In this document: piece after piece, positions 51,188-59,699 of the stretch
Position numbering within the stretch: the first letter of the stretch is position 1
Layout: every line of letters starts with the position of its first letter
Assembly (NCBI RefSeq): GCF_041361345.1
Contig: NZ_JBGKAD010000001.1
Span: forward strand, 620,001-684,000
Direction of reading: 5' to 3'
From: Halobaculum sp. MBLA0147
GTDB lineage: Archaea; Halobacteriota; Halobacteria; Halobacteriales; Haloferacaceae
Length of the DNA stretch: 64,000 bases
Position numbers and translations under genes: made by a program
The notes under the pieces: model-generated
Seen by the model: only the letters and a program-made list of their open reading frames with translations
The model's database searches: none
What the model was told of the DNA's origin: nothing

Positions 51188-51439
51188 TCACCGCTCCTCG
51201 ACCGTGCCGTCCCCCAGTTCGAGATCCGCCTCCAGCTCGTCGAGGAGTTCCCGACCCTCCGTGTGGAGGTCGCGGGCCCGTTCGAGGGACACGTCGCCGT
51301 CCTCGATCTGTGCGACGATCTCTTCCACACGGGCTACTTTCTCCGAGATGGTCGCGTCGGTCGTCGCGGTCGACTCTTCGGTCGTCGCGGTCGACTCCTG
51401 GGTCGTCTCCGTGGATTCGTCGGTCGTGTTCGAGGTCAT
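51188..51439 (-). CDS. xseB: Exonuclease VII small subunit
   Basis: 83 residues. The C-terminal ~50 match XseB: SEKVARVEEIVAQIEDGDVSLERARDLHTEGRELLDELEADL, two helices that bind the large subunit. The N-terminal ~30 residues are a Thr/Glu/Ser repeat (ESTATTEESTATTDAT), a halophilic low-complexity extension. It lies 30 bp after xseA on the same strand, so the two form one operon. Confidence 0.92.
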   Translation of the reverse strand: MTSNTTDESTETTQESTATTEESTATTDATISEKVARVEEIVAQIEDGDVSLERARDLHTEGRELLDELEADLELGDGTVEER

Positions 51440-51469
51440 GGGTTCGTGATGCTAGTGGTGGTGTCGGGG

Positions 51470-52774
51470 TCAGAGGCTCCAGACGAGGAGGGCGAGCGTC
51501 ACGAGCAACGCCACGAGGAGGACCGCGATGAGCACCCGCTGTCGTCGCGTGGTCGTCTCGTGGTCGGCCCGGACCGCGGTCGTCGCCTCCTCGATCGCCG
51601 CCTCCTTCTCTGCCTCGTGGCGGTGCGTCCGTTCGCGAGTGTCTAACGCGTGGTCCAGTCGGTTCCGGAGTGCGGTGAGCCCCGTCGACACGCGGCGTTC
51701 GAAGGCCGCGTCCAGCTCCGACCGCCGGTCGGCCAACTCGCTCGTCGCACGCCGTGCGAAGCGCTCGTCCACCTCGTGGCGGAGTTCGCCAACGCGCTCG
51801 GCCGTGTGTGTCTCGTACGCCTCGTCGAGACTCTCTGCCAGGCGGTCGAGCCGTCGCGTGGCCAGCCGCCCGTACGCGGTGTCCAACGCCTCCGACAGTC
51901 GGGCGTGTCTGTCCAGCAGGTCCCGACGTGAGTCGGCGAGCACACACTGACCGACGTCGGTCGGGGTCATCGCACGGGCGTCGGCCACCTCGCCGGCGAG
52001 GACAGTGTCGCGTTCGTGGCCGACCGCGACGACGGTCGGCGTGTCGGCCTCCGCCAGCCGACGGCACAGTCCCAGGTCGTCGAACACCCGGAGGTCCGTG
52101 TCGGCCCCGCCGCCGCGGGTGACGACGAGTACGTCGACGGACGGGTCCGCGTCTGCGTCGGCGATCGCTCCGAGTAACGACGGGAGTGCGGCGTCGCCCT
52201 GGACGGTCGCGTCGTAGACGACGACCTCGACGCCGGGGTGGCACTCGTGGAGGCTCGTGACGGCGTCCTCCCGGGCGTCGCTGTCGGCGCTCGTCACCAG
52301 GCCGACCCGTCGCGGGTGGTCGGGCAACGACCGTTTGGCCGCCGGGGCGAGGAGGCCGTCCGACTCCAACTCCGACCGGGCCGCCTCGTAGGCGGCGTCG
52401 TACTGCCCCTCGCCAACCACGACGACGTCCGACACCTGTACGTTCACGTTCCCGCGAGGGCCGTAGTAGGTGAGGTCACCAGCCACCGCGACACGGCTGT
52501 CCTCTTCGATCGCGTCGGTGAACCCCTCTCGCCGGCCCTGGAAGGCGACACAGTCGAGCGTGTCCCCGTCGTGGACCAGGTCGAAGTAGCGGTGGCCGGC
52601 GCTAGACGTGTACACGTCCGTGGCGTCACCGACCACGTAGTCGAACGAGGGGGCTGCGCGATCGATCAGCGCCGCGACGTCCTCACCGAGGTCGGTCACC
52701 GTCACCACCTCTCCGCCGAGTCGTTCCACGCCGTCGACGACGGCCGACACGTCACCCTCGCGCTCGGTCCCCAT
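51470..52774 (-). CDS. xseA: Exonuclease VII large subunit, with C-terminal membrane segment
   Basis: 434 residues. An N-terminal OB-fold (RVAVAGDLTYYGPRGNVNVQVSDV) and the catalytic core with RRVGLVTSADSDAREDAVTSL, VLVVTRGGGADTDLRVFDD and VVAVGHERDTVLAGEVAD identify XseA, which degrades single-stranded DNA. A long helical region follows. The last ~21 residues (VLIAVLLVALLVTLALLVWSL) form a clear hydrophobic helix, not expected in this soluble enzyme, and suggest membrane anchoring. ATG at 52774 gives the complete OB-fold. Confidence 0.92.
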   Translation of the reverse strand: MGTEREGDVSAVVDGVERLGGEVVTVTDLGEDVAALIDRAAPSFDYVVGDATDVYTSSAGHRYFDLVHDGDTLDCVAFQGRREGFTDAIEEDSRVAVAGDLTYYGPRGNVNVQVSDVVVVGEGQYDAAYEAARSELESDGLLAPAAKRSLPDHPRRVGLVTSADSDAREDAVTSLHECHPGVEVVVYDATVQGDAALPSLLGAIADADADPSVDVLVVTRGGGADTDLRVFDDLGLCRRLAEADTPTVVAVGHERDTVLAGEVADARAMTPTDVGQCVLADSRRDLLDRHARLSEALDTAYGRLATRRLDRLAESLDEAYETHTAERVGELRHEVDERFARRATSELADRRSELDAAFERRVSTGLTALRNRLDHALDTRERTHRHEAEKEAAIEEATTAVRADHETTTRRQRVLIAVLLVALLVTLALLVWSL

Positions 52775-52870
52775 CGGTTCCGTCCACTGGCTCGTGATAC
52801 AAGAGTGGTGGGGACGGACGTGGGCAGGGTGATCGTCGTCGCCGAAGACGACTCCCGGACCGGCGGGTGG

Positions 52871-52878
52871 GTTTATGC
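52871..52878 (+). promoter_or_regulatory. TATA-like box of the HNH nuclease gene
   Basis: GTTTATGC is centred 27 bp upstream of the GTG at 52901 and fixes that start against the long upstream frame. Confidence 0.6.
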
Positions 52879-52900
52879 CGTACGGCGGACAGACTCGACC

Positions 52901-53806
52901 GTGACACGTTCGCCGCTCGCCGAGCCGCTCGAACTGGGAGAGACACTCACGCAGTCGGCGGTCCAAGAGAGGTTCGGGACGAACTTCGGCTACCAGTTCA
53001 AGGGGATCACCTACCGAACCCCCGACACCGGACCGTACCTGATCCTCCTGGCGAACGAGGGTGCGGTCTACGACGACGAGTTGAGTGACGGACCGGCGTT
53101 CACCTACCGCGGGGAGGGTCTTCCAGAGAAGGGCGACCAGACGGAGACGGTGTCGAACGCCGCACTGCTGGACGCCCGCAGCGAGGAGATCCCGATCTAC
53201 CTGTTCACGAGCACCGAGGGCGAAGACCGGTACCGGTACGAGGGGCTCGTCGAAGTGCGAGACGCAGCGTACGTCAGCGACGGCGAGCGGATGTTCTACG
53301 AGTTCCGCCTCCGGAAGCTGCAGGTCGCCACCTGGGAGTCGTACACGGCGGAACACGAGCGGATCGAGGAACGGTCGACTGGCACCCCCGAACTGAACCG
53401 GACGCGAGCGTCGCGACCACGTCGCCGCGTCGCCCGGTCCAGTGCGTTCAGACGCCGTGTCAGGGACCTGTACGACGACCGGTGTACCGTCTGCGGGGCA
53501 CGGCGCTACTCGCCGACCGGGTCGCCGGAGGTCGAGGCTGCACACGTCTATCCGGTCGCCGAAGGTGGTCCCGACGACCTCAGGAACGCACTGACGCTCT
53601 GTCGGACACACCACTGGGCGTTCGACCACGGGTGGTTCGGGATTCGGGACGACCACCGCGTGTTCGTCGCGGACCCGACGGATCGGGACCCACCCGAGAC
53701 GGTAGCGAGACTGGACGGCGAACGGCTCGTCGAGCCGACCACCCCCGGGTTCGAACCACACCCGACGTACCTCGCCGCGCACAGAGAGTACTGGGGGTTC
53801 GACTGA
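52901..53806 (+). CDS. HNH endonuclease with N-terminal SRA/YDG-like domain (possible modified-DNA restriction enzyme)
   Basis: 301 residues. The C-terminal HNH/McrA-type nuclease is clear: CTVCGARR, VEAAHVYPVAEGGPDDLRNALTLCRTHHWAFD. The N-terminal ~165 residues (FGTNFGYQFKGITYRTPDTGPYLILLANEG; YRGEGLPEKGDQTE; EIPIYLFTS; YRYEGLVEVRDA) have the pattern of SAD/SRA-related domains that recognise modified cytosine, though I place this with moderate confidence. SRA-HNH proteins cut DNA carrying modified bases. The gene is divergent from xseAB and close to the effector island, i.e. in a conflict-gene neighbourhood. Confidence 0.8.
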   Translation: MTRSPLAEPLELGETLTQSAVQERFGTNFGYQFKGITYRTPDTGPYLILLANEGAVYDDELSDGPAFTYRGEGLPEKGDQTETVSNAALLDARSEEIPIYLFTSTEGEDRYRYEGLVEVRDAAYVSDGERMFYEFRLRKLQVATWESYTAEHERIEERSTGTPELNRTRASRPRRRVARSSAFRRRVRDLYDDRCTVCGARRYSPTGSPEVEAAHVYPVAEGGPDDLRNALTLCRTHHWAFDHGWFGIRDDHRVFVADPTDRDPPETVARLDGERLVEPTTPGFEPHPTYLAAHREYWGFD

Positions 53807-53975
53807 CGGAGCATCGGCTCGGCGTCGAGCGCACCGGGTGAAGAGTGGGCCGTGGTGAGCGACTCGTCGAGGCGTCTCGGTGGGAGTGCCACCGAGTGGC
53901 CCCGACGGCACACGCGAGTACGACCGCCGCCCCACGACGGTGCCCCCCGACACCGCAGTGGCCCGGCGCGTCGCC

Positions 53976-54302
53976 TCAGAACGGCGGCTGGTAGTCCTCG
54001 TACTCGTCCATCTCCTCCATCTCGTCGGTCTTCTGCGGCATCACCGCGGCGCGCGGGCCACCGGTCCGCACGACCTCAACGTTCGACAGGTCGTCGACCT
54101 CCTCGGGCAGCCGTGACTCGATCGCCTGCATCGTCATCGGCGCGATGCCACAGCCGGAACAGGCACCGCCGATAGCGACGGTGACCTCGCCGGTCTCCTC
54201 GTCCACGTCGCGGACCTCGAAGTTCCCACCGTGGTCTTGGATCTGCGGGACCTCGTCGTTCAGGAAGCTACGCGTCTGTCGTTCCAGCCCTTCCGCGCTC
54301 AT
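53976..54302 (-). CDS. NifU C-terminal domain (Fe-S scaffold) protein
   Basis: 108 residues. A NifU-like domain with QIQDHGGNFEVRDVD, the cluster-binding CSGCGIAPMTMQAIESRL and a Met/Glu-rich tail. It would carry or deliver iron-sulfur clusters. ATG at 54302 has minus-strand CACAATTATA ~30 bp upstream (54331-54340). It is divergent from a DtxR-like metal regulator with iron-box-like sites in between, so regulation by iron is likely. Confidence 0.92.
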   Translation of the reverse strand: MSAEGLERQTRSFLNDEVPQIQDHGGNFEVRDVDEETGEVTVAIGGACSGCGIAPMTMQAIESRLPEEVDDLSNVEVVRTGGPRAAVMPQKTDEMEEMDEYEDYQPPF

Positions 54303-54349
54303 ACACGACCCGGTAGGGGTCGTCCACACATATAATTGTGGGATTTGGC

Positions 54350-54380
54350 AGGCCTAAGAAAATTTCGCGTCGCCTAAACC
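54350..54380. promoter_or_regulatory. Two iron-box-like half sites upstream of the NifU gene
   Basis: AGGCCTAAG (54350-54358) and CGCCTAAAC (54371-54379) both contain the GCCTAA half site typical of DtxR-family operators. They lie just upstream of the NifU gene's TATA element. Confidence 0.4.
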
Positions 54381-54420
54381 CTGTCACTCGGTACCGATCC
54401 GACCGAAGCCTTCTTCAATC

Positions 54421-54436
54421 TTTAGGTTACCCTAAA
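54421..54436. promoter_or_regulatory. DtxR-type operator palindrome
   Basis: TTTAGGTTACCCTAAA is an imperfect palindrome with 6-bp arms (TTTAGG / CCTAAA). It closely resembles the consensus iron box of DtxR-family repressors (TTAGGTTAGCCTAA core). It lies between the divergent NifU and regulator genes, close to the probable core promoter of the regulator. Confidence 0.6.
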
Positions 54437-54500
54437 AGACGATGGGAGAGACGAGGCGAGCGGACGGGTGGCCGACGGACACGACCGGGGTGGGGGCGCC

Positions 54501-54908
54501 GTGACGAGTGCGACGCGGTACCTGTTGGTCGTGTACGTCGCCGAGGAGCGGTTCCACGGGCGCGTGCCGAGCGGCTACGTCGCGGAGGCGGTCGACCGGT
54601 CGCCGGCGACGGCGACGGAGGCACTCCAGCGACTGGAGGCGGAGGGGTTGGTGTCGTACGAGCCCTACGAGGGGGTGACGCTGACCGACGCCGGACGCGA
54701 GCGGGCCGCGGAGTCGTACGACGCCCTCCGGACGCTCTCGCGGTTCTTCAGAGAGGTGCTCGACGTGCCCGACTACGAACGAGAGGCGTTGGCCGTCGTC
54801 GACACGGTGAGTCTCCAGGTGGCCGACCGCATCGAGACGGCCGTGTTGCCCGACCCCGACCAGGCGGACGACGAGCCGCCGGCGATCCTCACCCCCGACG
54901 AGGAGTGA
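54501..54908 (+). CDS. DtxR/MntR-family metal-dependent transcriptional regulator
   Basis: About 135 residues: a winged-helix DNA-binding domain (TSATRYLLVVYVAEERFHGRVPSGYVAEAVDRSPATATEALQRLEAEGLVSYEPYEGVTLTDAG) and a helical dimerisation/metal-binding part (SRFFREVLDVPDYEREALAVVDTVSLQVADRI). GTG at 54501 starts directly at the domain; GTG at 54468 would add 11 residues. It probably senses iron or manganese and binds the palindrome at 54421, repressing itself and perhaps the NifU gene (inference). Confidence 0.8.
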   Translation: MTSATRYLLVVYVAEERFHGRVPSGYVAEAVDRSPATATEALQRLEAEGLVSYEPYEGVTLTDAGRERAAESYDALRTLSRFFREVLDVPDYEREALAVVDTVSLQVADRIETAVLPDPDQADDEPPAILTPDEE

Positions 54909-54950
54909 GCGTGTTCTCCCCGGGGAGTCGCCTCGGGGGTCCCGATCCGG

Positions 54951-56087
54951 TCACCCGGTCAGTCCGCTCTGGAAGTCACGCTGGACCGTCATCGCCCGCG
55001 AGTAGTCCGTCTCGGAGAGGGTGCCGACCACGTCGCCGTCGACGGTGACGAGTGCGGTCGAGCCCCCGCCGGCACCGAGCGTCGCCAGCGTGTCGAAGGC
55101 GTCGTCTTCGGGCGCGACTCGTGGCACGTCTCTGGCGATCTCGCCGACCTGGACGACGTGGTGGTCGCGGTCCTTCACCGCACGGAGGTCGTCCAGCGTC
55201 ACCACGCCGACCACCTGCCCGCGGTCGGTGACGAGGTGGACTGGCTGGCGATCACGGAGCAGTCGACTCCCGAGTTCGGCCACCGTCGTGTCGGCCGGCA
55301 CCGAGACCGGATCGCGACTCATCACGTCGCCGACCGTCAACCCGGTGAGCAGTTCGTCGAGCAACACCGTCCGCGACTCCGTCGTCGCGGCGCCGTAGAC
55401 GAACAGCGCCAGCAACAACAGGATCGGCTGGAAGCCAAGGACGCCGACGACGGCGAACAACACGGCGAACACGACGCCGATCCGGCCCGCGATCCGCGTC
55501 GCCGAGCCGTACGAGCGCGAGCGGGCCAACAGCGCCCGGAGGATGCGGCCCCCGTCCATCGGGAACGCCGGCAGGAGGTTGAACACGGCCAACACGACGT
55601 TCGTGACCGCGAGGTAGCCGACGACGAACCGCACGACCTGGAGCCCCTCGGGGACGGCGACCGTGACGCCGTAGAACGCGGCCGCGACGAGGAGACTGGT
55701 GATCGGCCCCGCGATGGCGATCCAGAACTCGCGTGTCCACTCGCGTGGCATCTCCTCCAGGGCGGCCAGTCCGCCCAGGATCCACAGCGTGATCGACTCG
55801 ATCCCGATGCCGTACCGCAGTGCCACCCACGAGTGGCCCAGCTCGTGGAGGGTGACACTGACGAACAGCCCGACGGCGGCCGTCGCACCGATCAGCCACG
55901 GCGTCGCCCCCGCCTGCAGGACCGCGAGGTCGAACCCCGCGCCGGTCAGCCCGCCCAGTGTCCCCGCGTACAGTTCGATCTGCTGTCCACTCCCGATCAG
56001 CCACGCCAACACCGGCAGGAAGATCAGCAACGAGGTGCTGATCCGGATCGGGATTCCCCAGACACGTCCGACGGTGAACTTTCGCAC
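54951..56087 (-). CDS. Site-2 protease (M50 metalloprotease) with CBS domains
   Basis: 378 residues. The membrane metalloprotease core has HELGH at ~81-85 and [14 protein letters not shown] at ~172-184, embedded in about six hydrophobic segments (first ~16-35). Two CBS domains (~240-370: [45 protein letters not shown]) presumably bind an adenine nucleotide and regulate cleavage. Starting at GTG 56087 instead of GTG 56111 is preferred because TATA-like GAACTAAG lies 27 bp upstream of 56087 but almost on top of 56111. The substrate is unknown. Confidence 0.9.
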   Translation of the reverse strand: MRKFTVGRVWGIPIRISTSLLIFLPVLAWLIGSGQQIELYAGTLGGLTGAGFDLAVLQAGATPWLIGATAAVGLFVSVTLHELGHSWVALRYGIGIESITLWILGGLAALEEMPREWTREFWIAIAGPITSLLVAAAFYGVTVAVPEGLQVVRFVVGYLAVTNVVLAVFNLLPAFPMDGGRILRALLARSRSYGSATRIAGRIGVVFAVLFAVVGVLGFQPILLLLALFVYGAATTESRTVLLDELLTGLTVGDVMSRDPVSVPADTTVAELGSRLLRDRQPVHLVTDRGQVVGVVTLDDLRAVKDRDHHVVQVGEIARDVPRVAPEDDAFDTLATLGAGGGSTALVTVDGDVVGTLSETDYSRAMTVQRDFQSGLTG

Positions 56088-56110
56088 GTTCTCGGGTCGT
56101 CCAGTCGGCA

Positions 56111-56118
56111 CTTAGTTC
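56111..56118 (-). promoter_or_regulatory. TATA-like box of the site-2 protease gene
   Basis: Minus-strand GAACTAAG is centred 27 bp upstream of the GTG at 56087 and decides that start. Confidence 0.5.
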
Positions 56119-56293
56119 GGACGGTGATGACAGCCTCCGACGGACGCCACCCGAGGTGTCGAGGTCGGGTCGACACCACCCGACGTGGCGAGGTCGACTC
56201 GGTGCGCTCCGCGTGTGTTATCGGCTCGTTACCCGCCGTCTGGGGTCGAGGCGCCGTGTTAGTCGGGTTGTACCGAAGTGGACGCGGGACGCG

Positions 56294-57067
56294 GTGTGGG
56301 GCGTGTTCGAGACACTGCTCCAAGTCGGCGTGCTCGGCGGACGGACGGAACGAGTTCCCCTGGCGGTCGGGACAGTCGCGATGTTGCTGGGGATGACGTA
56401 CTTCCTCGTCCGCGGGTGGGACGCACGGGGAGAGGAACGAGAGTACTACGCGATCACGATCATGGTGCCGGCCATCGCGTCGGCGGCGTACCTGTCGATG
56501 TTCTTCGGGTTCGGCCTGACCGAGGTGGAGGTCGTCGGGCGCGGCACCGTCGACATCTACTGGGCGCGGTACGCCGACTGGCTGTTCACCACGCCGCTGT
56601 TGTTGTTGGACCTGTGTCTGCTCGCGAAGGCGGACCGGACGACCATCGGGACGCTGATCGCCGTCGACGGGTTCATGATCGTCACCGGGCTGGTCGGCGC
56701 CCTGTCGAACACGGCCGTCGAGCGGTACACCTGGTGGACGGTGAGTACGGTGTCGTTCCTGTTCATCCTCTACTACCTCTACCGGGTGCTCGGCGCCCGG
56801 ATCGAGGAGGCGGACGCCGAGGTGGCGAGCACGTTCGGCACGCTCCGGACACTCACGGCCGTGTTGTGGACGGTGTACCCGATCCTGTGGATCGTCGGGA
56901 CCGAGGGTGCCGGCGTCGTCCCGCTGTTCGCCGAGACGACCGGGTTCACGGTGTTGGACGTGACCGCGAAGGTCGGCTTCGGCTACCTCCTGTTGACCAG
57001 TCGCGCGGTGACGAGCCGCGAGCAGCCCACCACCACCGAGGGGGCGACGGCGGCCGCCGACGACTGA
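56294..57067 (+). CDS. bop: Bacteriorhodopsin-type light-driven proton pump
   Basis: 257 residues with seven hydrophobic helices. The helix C motif [15 protein letters not shown] gives Asp95/Thr99/Asp106, equivalent to D85/T89/D96 of bacteriorhodopsin (the DTD proton-pump signature). Helix G has [11 protein letters not shown] with Asp222 and the retinal Lys226. Proton-release glutamates appear conserved (GTEGAG and FAET). GTG at 56294 is chosen by comparison with known lengths; no clear TATA fixes it, though GTGTTAGTC at 56256 is a candidate. No retinal-synthesis or bat regulator gene is adjacent; it is divergent from the CBS-protease. Confidence 0.93.
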   Translation: MWGVFETLLQVGVLGGRTERVPLAVGTVAMLLGMTYFLVRGWDARGEEREYYAITIMVPAIASAAYLSMFFGFGLTEVEVVGRGTVDIYWARYADWLFTTPLLLLDLCLLAKADRTTIGTLIAVDGFMIVTGLVGALSNTAVERYTWWTVSTVSFLFILYYLYRVLGARIEEADAEVASTFGTLRTLTAVLWTVYPILWIVGTEGAGVVPLFAETTGFTVLDVTAKVGFGYLLLTSRAVTSREQPTTTEGATAAADD

Positions 57068-57222
57068 CGGGCGGGAGACTGACGGCCGAGAGCCGTCGGG
57101 TACCGGCCGGCTCCGGGCTCGGGATCTGTCGCCGTCGGGTGGCCGACGAAGCCGGCGACTCACGCCCCGTCCCGCCACCGTCGCGGGGGAGGCTTCTTGC
57201 CGCTCCGAGTGCACCGGCCCGC

Positions 57223-57393
57223 ATGGATCGTTCGACACTGCTCGGTGCCGCCCTCACGGCGGTCGGGCTCGTCGGCTACGCCGTCGGCGTGGCCGTCGCC
57301 TACCCCGGCCGCGCGTTCTCCGTGACGGCCGTCACCGTCGGCCTCGCACTGCTCGTCGTCGACCCGTTCCCGTCCGGCGGTGAGACGGCGTGA
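57223..57393 (+). CDS. Small two-helix membrane protein
   Basis: 56 residues: MDRSTLLGAALTAVGLVGYAVG then a second hydrophobic segment (FSVTAVTVGLALLVVDPF). It is too short for domain assignment. It is kept because of its clean start, the two well-formed membrane helices, high GC3 and position 52 bp upstream of corA on the same strand. It may be a small membrane partner co-transcribed with corA (inference). Confidence 0.6.
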   Translation: MDRSTLLGAALTAVGLVGYAVGVAVAYPGRAFSVTAVTVGLALLVVDPFPSGGETA

Positions 57394-57445
57394 CCGCCGC
57401 TCGTCGCCCGACGGACGGCGCCGACCCTCGGCGAGGTGAGCGAGC

Positions 57446-58432
57446 GTGACCCTCTCGGCGGCCGTGTTCACGGACGCGGGGCGTGAGACGTACGACGACG
57501 TCGACGCCGCCGTCGCGGCGCCGGGCGAGACGTGGGTCCACGCCGACCGCCCGGACGGGGAGACGACGGAGACGCTCCGCGAGCGGTTCGGCCTCCACCC
57601 GTTGGCGCTGGCGGACCTGACCGACGAGGAGGCGCGGCCGAAGGTGTCGACGTTCGACGAGCACACGTTCCTCCTGGTGAAGACCGTCGCCCTGAGCCAG
57701 CGCGACGACGTGGCGTTCCACAAGGAGGTGGTGACACACTCGGTCGGGCTGTTCCTCGGGGACGGGTGGCTGGTGACGCTGTCCCCCTCCGGCTCGGCGT
57801 CCGTCGACCCGACCGGCCCTCGCTGGGACGCCGTCGACCGGCGGGTCGTCGACCGCGGGACGGACTTCCTCGCGTACCGGATCGTCGACGCTGTCGTCGG
57901 AGAGTACTTCGAGACACTCGACGAGATCGAGACGGACATCGAGGCGGTCGAGAACCGCGTGCTCGACGACCCCGACCCGAACGTACTCGCGGACCTCAAC
58001 GACGTGCGACGGGACCTCCTCGCCTTCCGGAAGGTCGTGTGGCCCACCAGAGAGGCGCTGGCGACCGTCACACGGGGTGACACGACGCACGTCACCGCGG
58101 CCAACGAGAAGTACTTCCGCGACGTGGCCGACCAACTCGTCCAGACGCTGGACCTGGTGGAGACGTACCGCGACCTCACCGCCGGCTCGCGCGACATCTA
58201 CCTCAACGCCGTCTCGCAGTCGACCAACGAGGTGACGAAGACGCTCACCGTCGTGGCGACGATCTTCATCCCGCTGACGTTCGTCGTGGGCATCTACGGG
58301 ATGAACTTCGCCGACTCCCCGTTCGCGATGCCGGAGACGACGTGGACGTTCGGCTACCCCGCGGCGATGCTCGGGATGGCACTGCTGACTGCGCTGATGG
58401 TCGCACACTTCCGACGGCGCGAGTGGATCTGA
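57446..58432 (+). CDS. corA: CorA-family magnesium/divalent cation transporter
   Basis: 328 residues. A large N-terminal cytoplasmic domain (WVHADRPDGETTETLRERFGLHPLALADL; TFLLVKTV) and long stalk helix lead to two C-terminal membrane helices. The selectivity loop is IYGMNFADSPFAMPE with the GMN motif at the end of the first helix, and the protein ends in a basic RRREW tail. It forms a pentameric channel for Mg2+ or Co2+. GTG at 57446 is used. It converges with the second MscS gene. Confidence 0.94.
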   Translation: MTLSAAVFTDAGRETYDDVDAAVAAPGETWVHADRPDGETTETLRERFGLHPLALADLTDEEARPKVSTFDEHTFLLVKTVALSQRDDVAFHKEVVTHSVGLFLGDGWLVTLSPSGSASVDPTGPRWDAVDRRVVDRGTDFLAYRIVDAVVGEYFETLDEIETDIEAVENRVLDDPDPNVLADLNDVRRDLLAFRKVVWPTREALATVTRGDTTHVTAANEKYFRDVADQLVQTLDLVETYRDLTAGSRDIYLNAVSQSTNEVTKTLTVVATIFIPLTFVVGIYGMNFADSPFAMPETTWTFGYPAAMLGMALLTALMVAHFRRREWI

Positions 58433-58528
58433 GCGGCTCGCGAGGCGGCGGGTCGACGCATCTGACCGGATCGCGACGCAGCGAGTCGACGCGAGCGGAT
58501 CTCGACGGCGGGTCGCGCTCCGATACGC

Positions 58529-59473
58529 TCACCGGTTCCGCGAGACGGGAAACCGGATGCGCTCGGGGTGTTCGCCGAACCGTTCCAGAATCCGCTCGTA
58601 CAGGCGGTTGCGCACCCGAGTCCCGCGGCGCGGGTGGACGAGGTACCGGAGGCGGAGTTCCACCCACGACTCTCGTTGGACGACGTTCACCGTCGGTGTC
58701 TCGGTCACGTCGAGTTCGACCGGCGTCTCGGCGAGCCGATCGCGGTACTCGCGGACGTTCTGGGCCATCTCCTCGCCCAGTTCCGCCTCCGCGGCCGCGA
58801 CCAGTTGTTCGCGGGCGAACGCCAGTTCCGTCTCGTAGGCGACCTGCACCGAGAGTTCGTTCCAGACGTACTGGACGCCGTCGCCGTAGAAGTTCACCAC
58901 CCGCGCCGTCAGAACCGTGCTGTTCGGGATCGTCACGATCCGACCCGACGGCTGGTTCGCCTCGACCAGGTCCCCGTCGATCTCCCACACCTCCGTGACG
59001 AACAGGTCGATGGAGACCACGTCACCGCGCGTGTCCTCGATGGCGATGCGGTCGCCGACGCGGTACGGCCGGGTGACGACGACGTACAGCCAGCCGGCCA
59101 GCGAGGCGAGCGGCTGTTGGAGTGCGAACGTCGCCGCGAACCCGAGCACGCCCAACGACACCAAGACGCTCACCCACTCGCGGGTGACGACACCGAACGC
59201 CGCGACGGCCGCGACGCCGACCACCGCGAGTCGGACCAGACTCCGAACCTCGTCGCGGCGTCGTCTGTCGGTCGTCCGCAGGAGTCGCTCGAGAATCACG
59301 GCGTAGCTCCCGTACGCGCCCAACACGAGCGCGACCAACGACAGGGCGGTCGCGACGGCGGGGTCGACTGCCGTGCCGAGGACGGCCTCGGCGAGTCCGA
59401 ACCGCGCGATCGCGCGCGAGCCGACGTACACCGCGACCGCAGCGACGACGGCCGCCCGTCCACGCCGCGTCAC
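58529..59473 (-). CDS. MscS-family mechanosensitive channel (second, short type)
   Basis: 314 residues. Predicted membrane segments lie near 5-25, 38-60, 78-97 and 99-125, followed by the pore helix/beta domain: FAATFALQQPLASLAGWLYVVVTRPYRVGDRIAIEDTRGDV and IVTIPNSTVLTARVVNF. It lacks the long acidic tail of the protein at 21374 and is a different subfamily. Its upstream region consists of 27-bp tandem repeats, and no TATA-like box is evident at the usual spacing. Confidence 0.9.
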   Translation of the reverse strand: MTRRGRAAVVAAVAVYVGSRAIARFGLAEAVLGTAVDPAVATALSLVALVLGAYGSYAVILERLLRTTDRRRRDEVRSLVRLAVVGVAAVAAFGVVTREWVSVLVSLGVLGFAATFALQQPLASLAGWLYVVVTRPYRVGDRIAIEDTRGDVVSIDLFVTEVWEIDGDLVEANQPSGRIVTIPNSTVLTARVVNFYGDGVQYVWNELSVQVAYETELAFAREQLVAAAEAELGEEMAQNVREYRDRLAETPVELDVTETPTVNVVQRESWVELRLRYLVHPRRGTRVRNRLYERILERFGEHPERIRFPVSRNR

Positions 59474-59487
59474 CGCTCACCCCCGGA

Positions 59488-59572
59488 GCGCCGACGTGGG
59501 CGCCACAACACGCAGCGCCGACGTGGGCGCCGCAACGCGCGTCGCCGACGTGGGCGCCGCAACACGCGTCGC
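59488..59572. repeat. 27-bp tandem repeat, ~3 copies
   Basis: GCGCCGACGTGGGCGCC starts at 59488 and 59515, with a variant at 59542; period 27 bp, with small changes in the second half of each unit. It occupies the place where the promoter of the mscS gene at 59473 should be. The unit contains GGCGCC, a palindrome. Confidence 0.9.
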
Positions 59573-59699
59573 TGGTCGTGTGAATCCGTCGTGAGTGGGA
59601 GTGGTGTCGTCGCCCGACCCTGTCCGCTCCGTGTCTCGTGCACGTCCGGTGACCGGCCACCAGTGGCTTAGTCCCACCGCCGGACCGTCTCGGTCGGGA

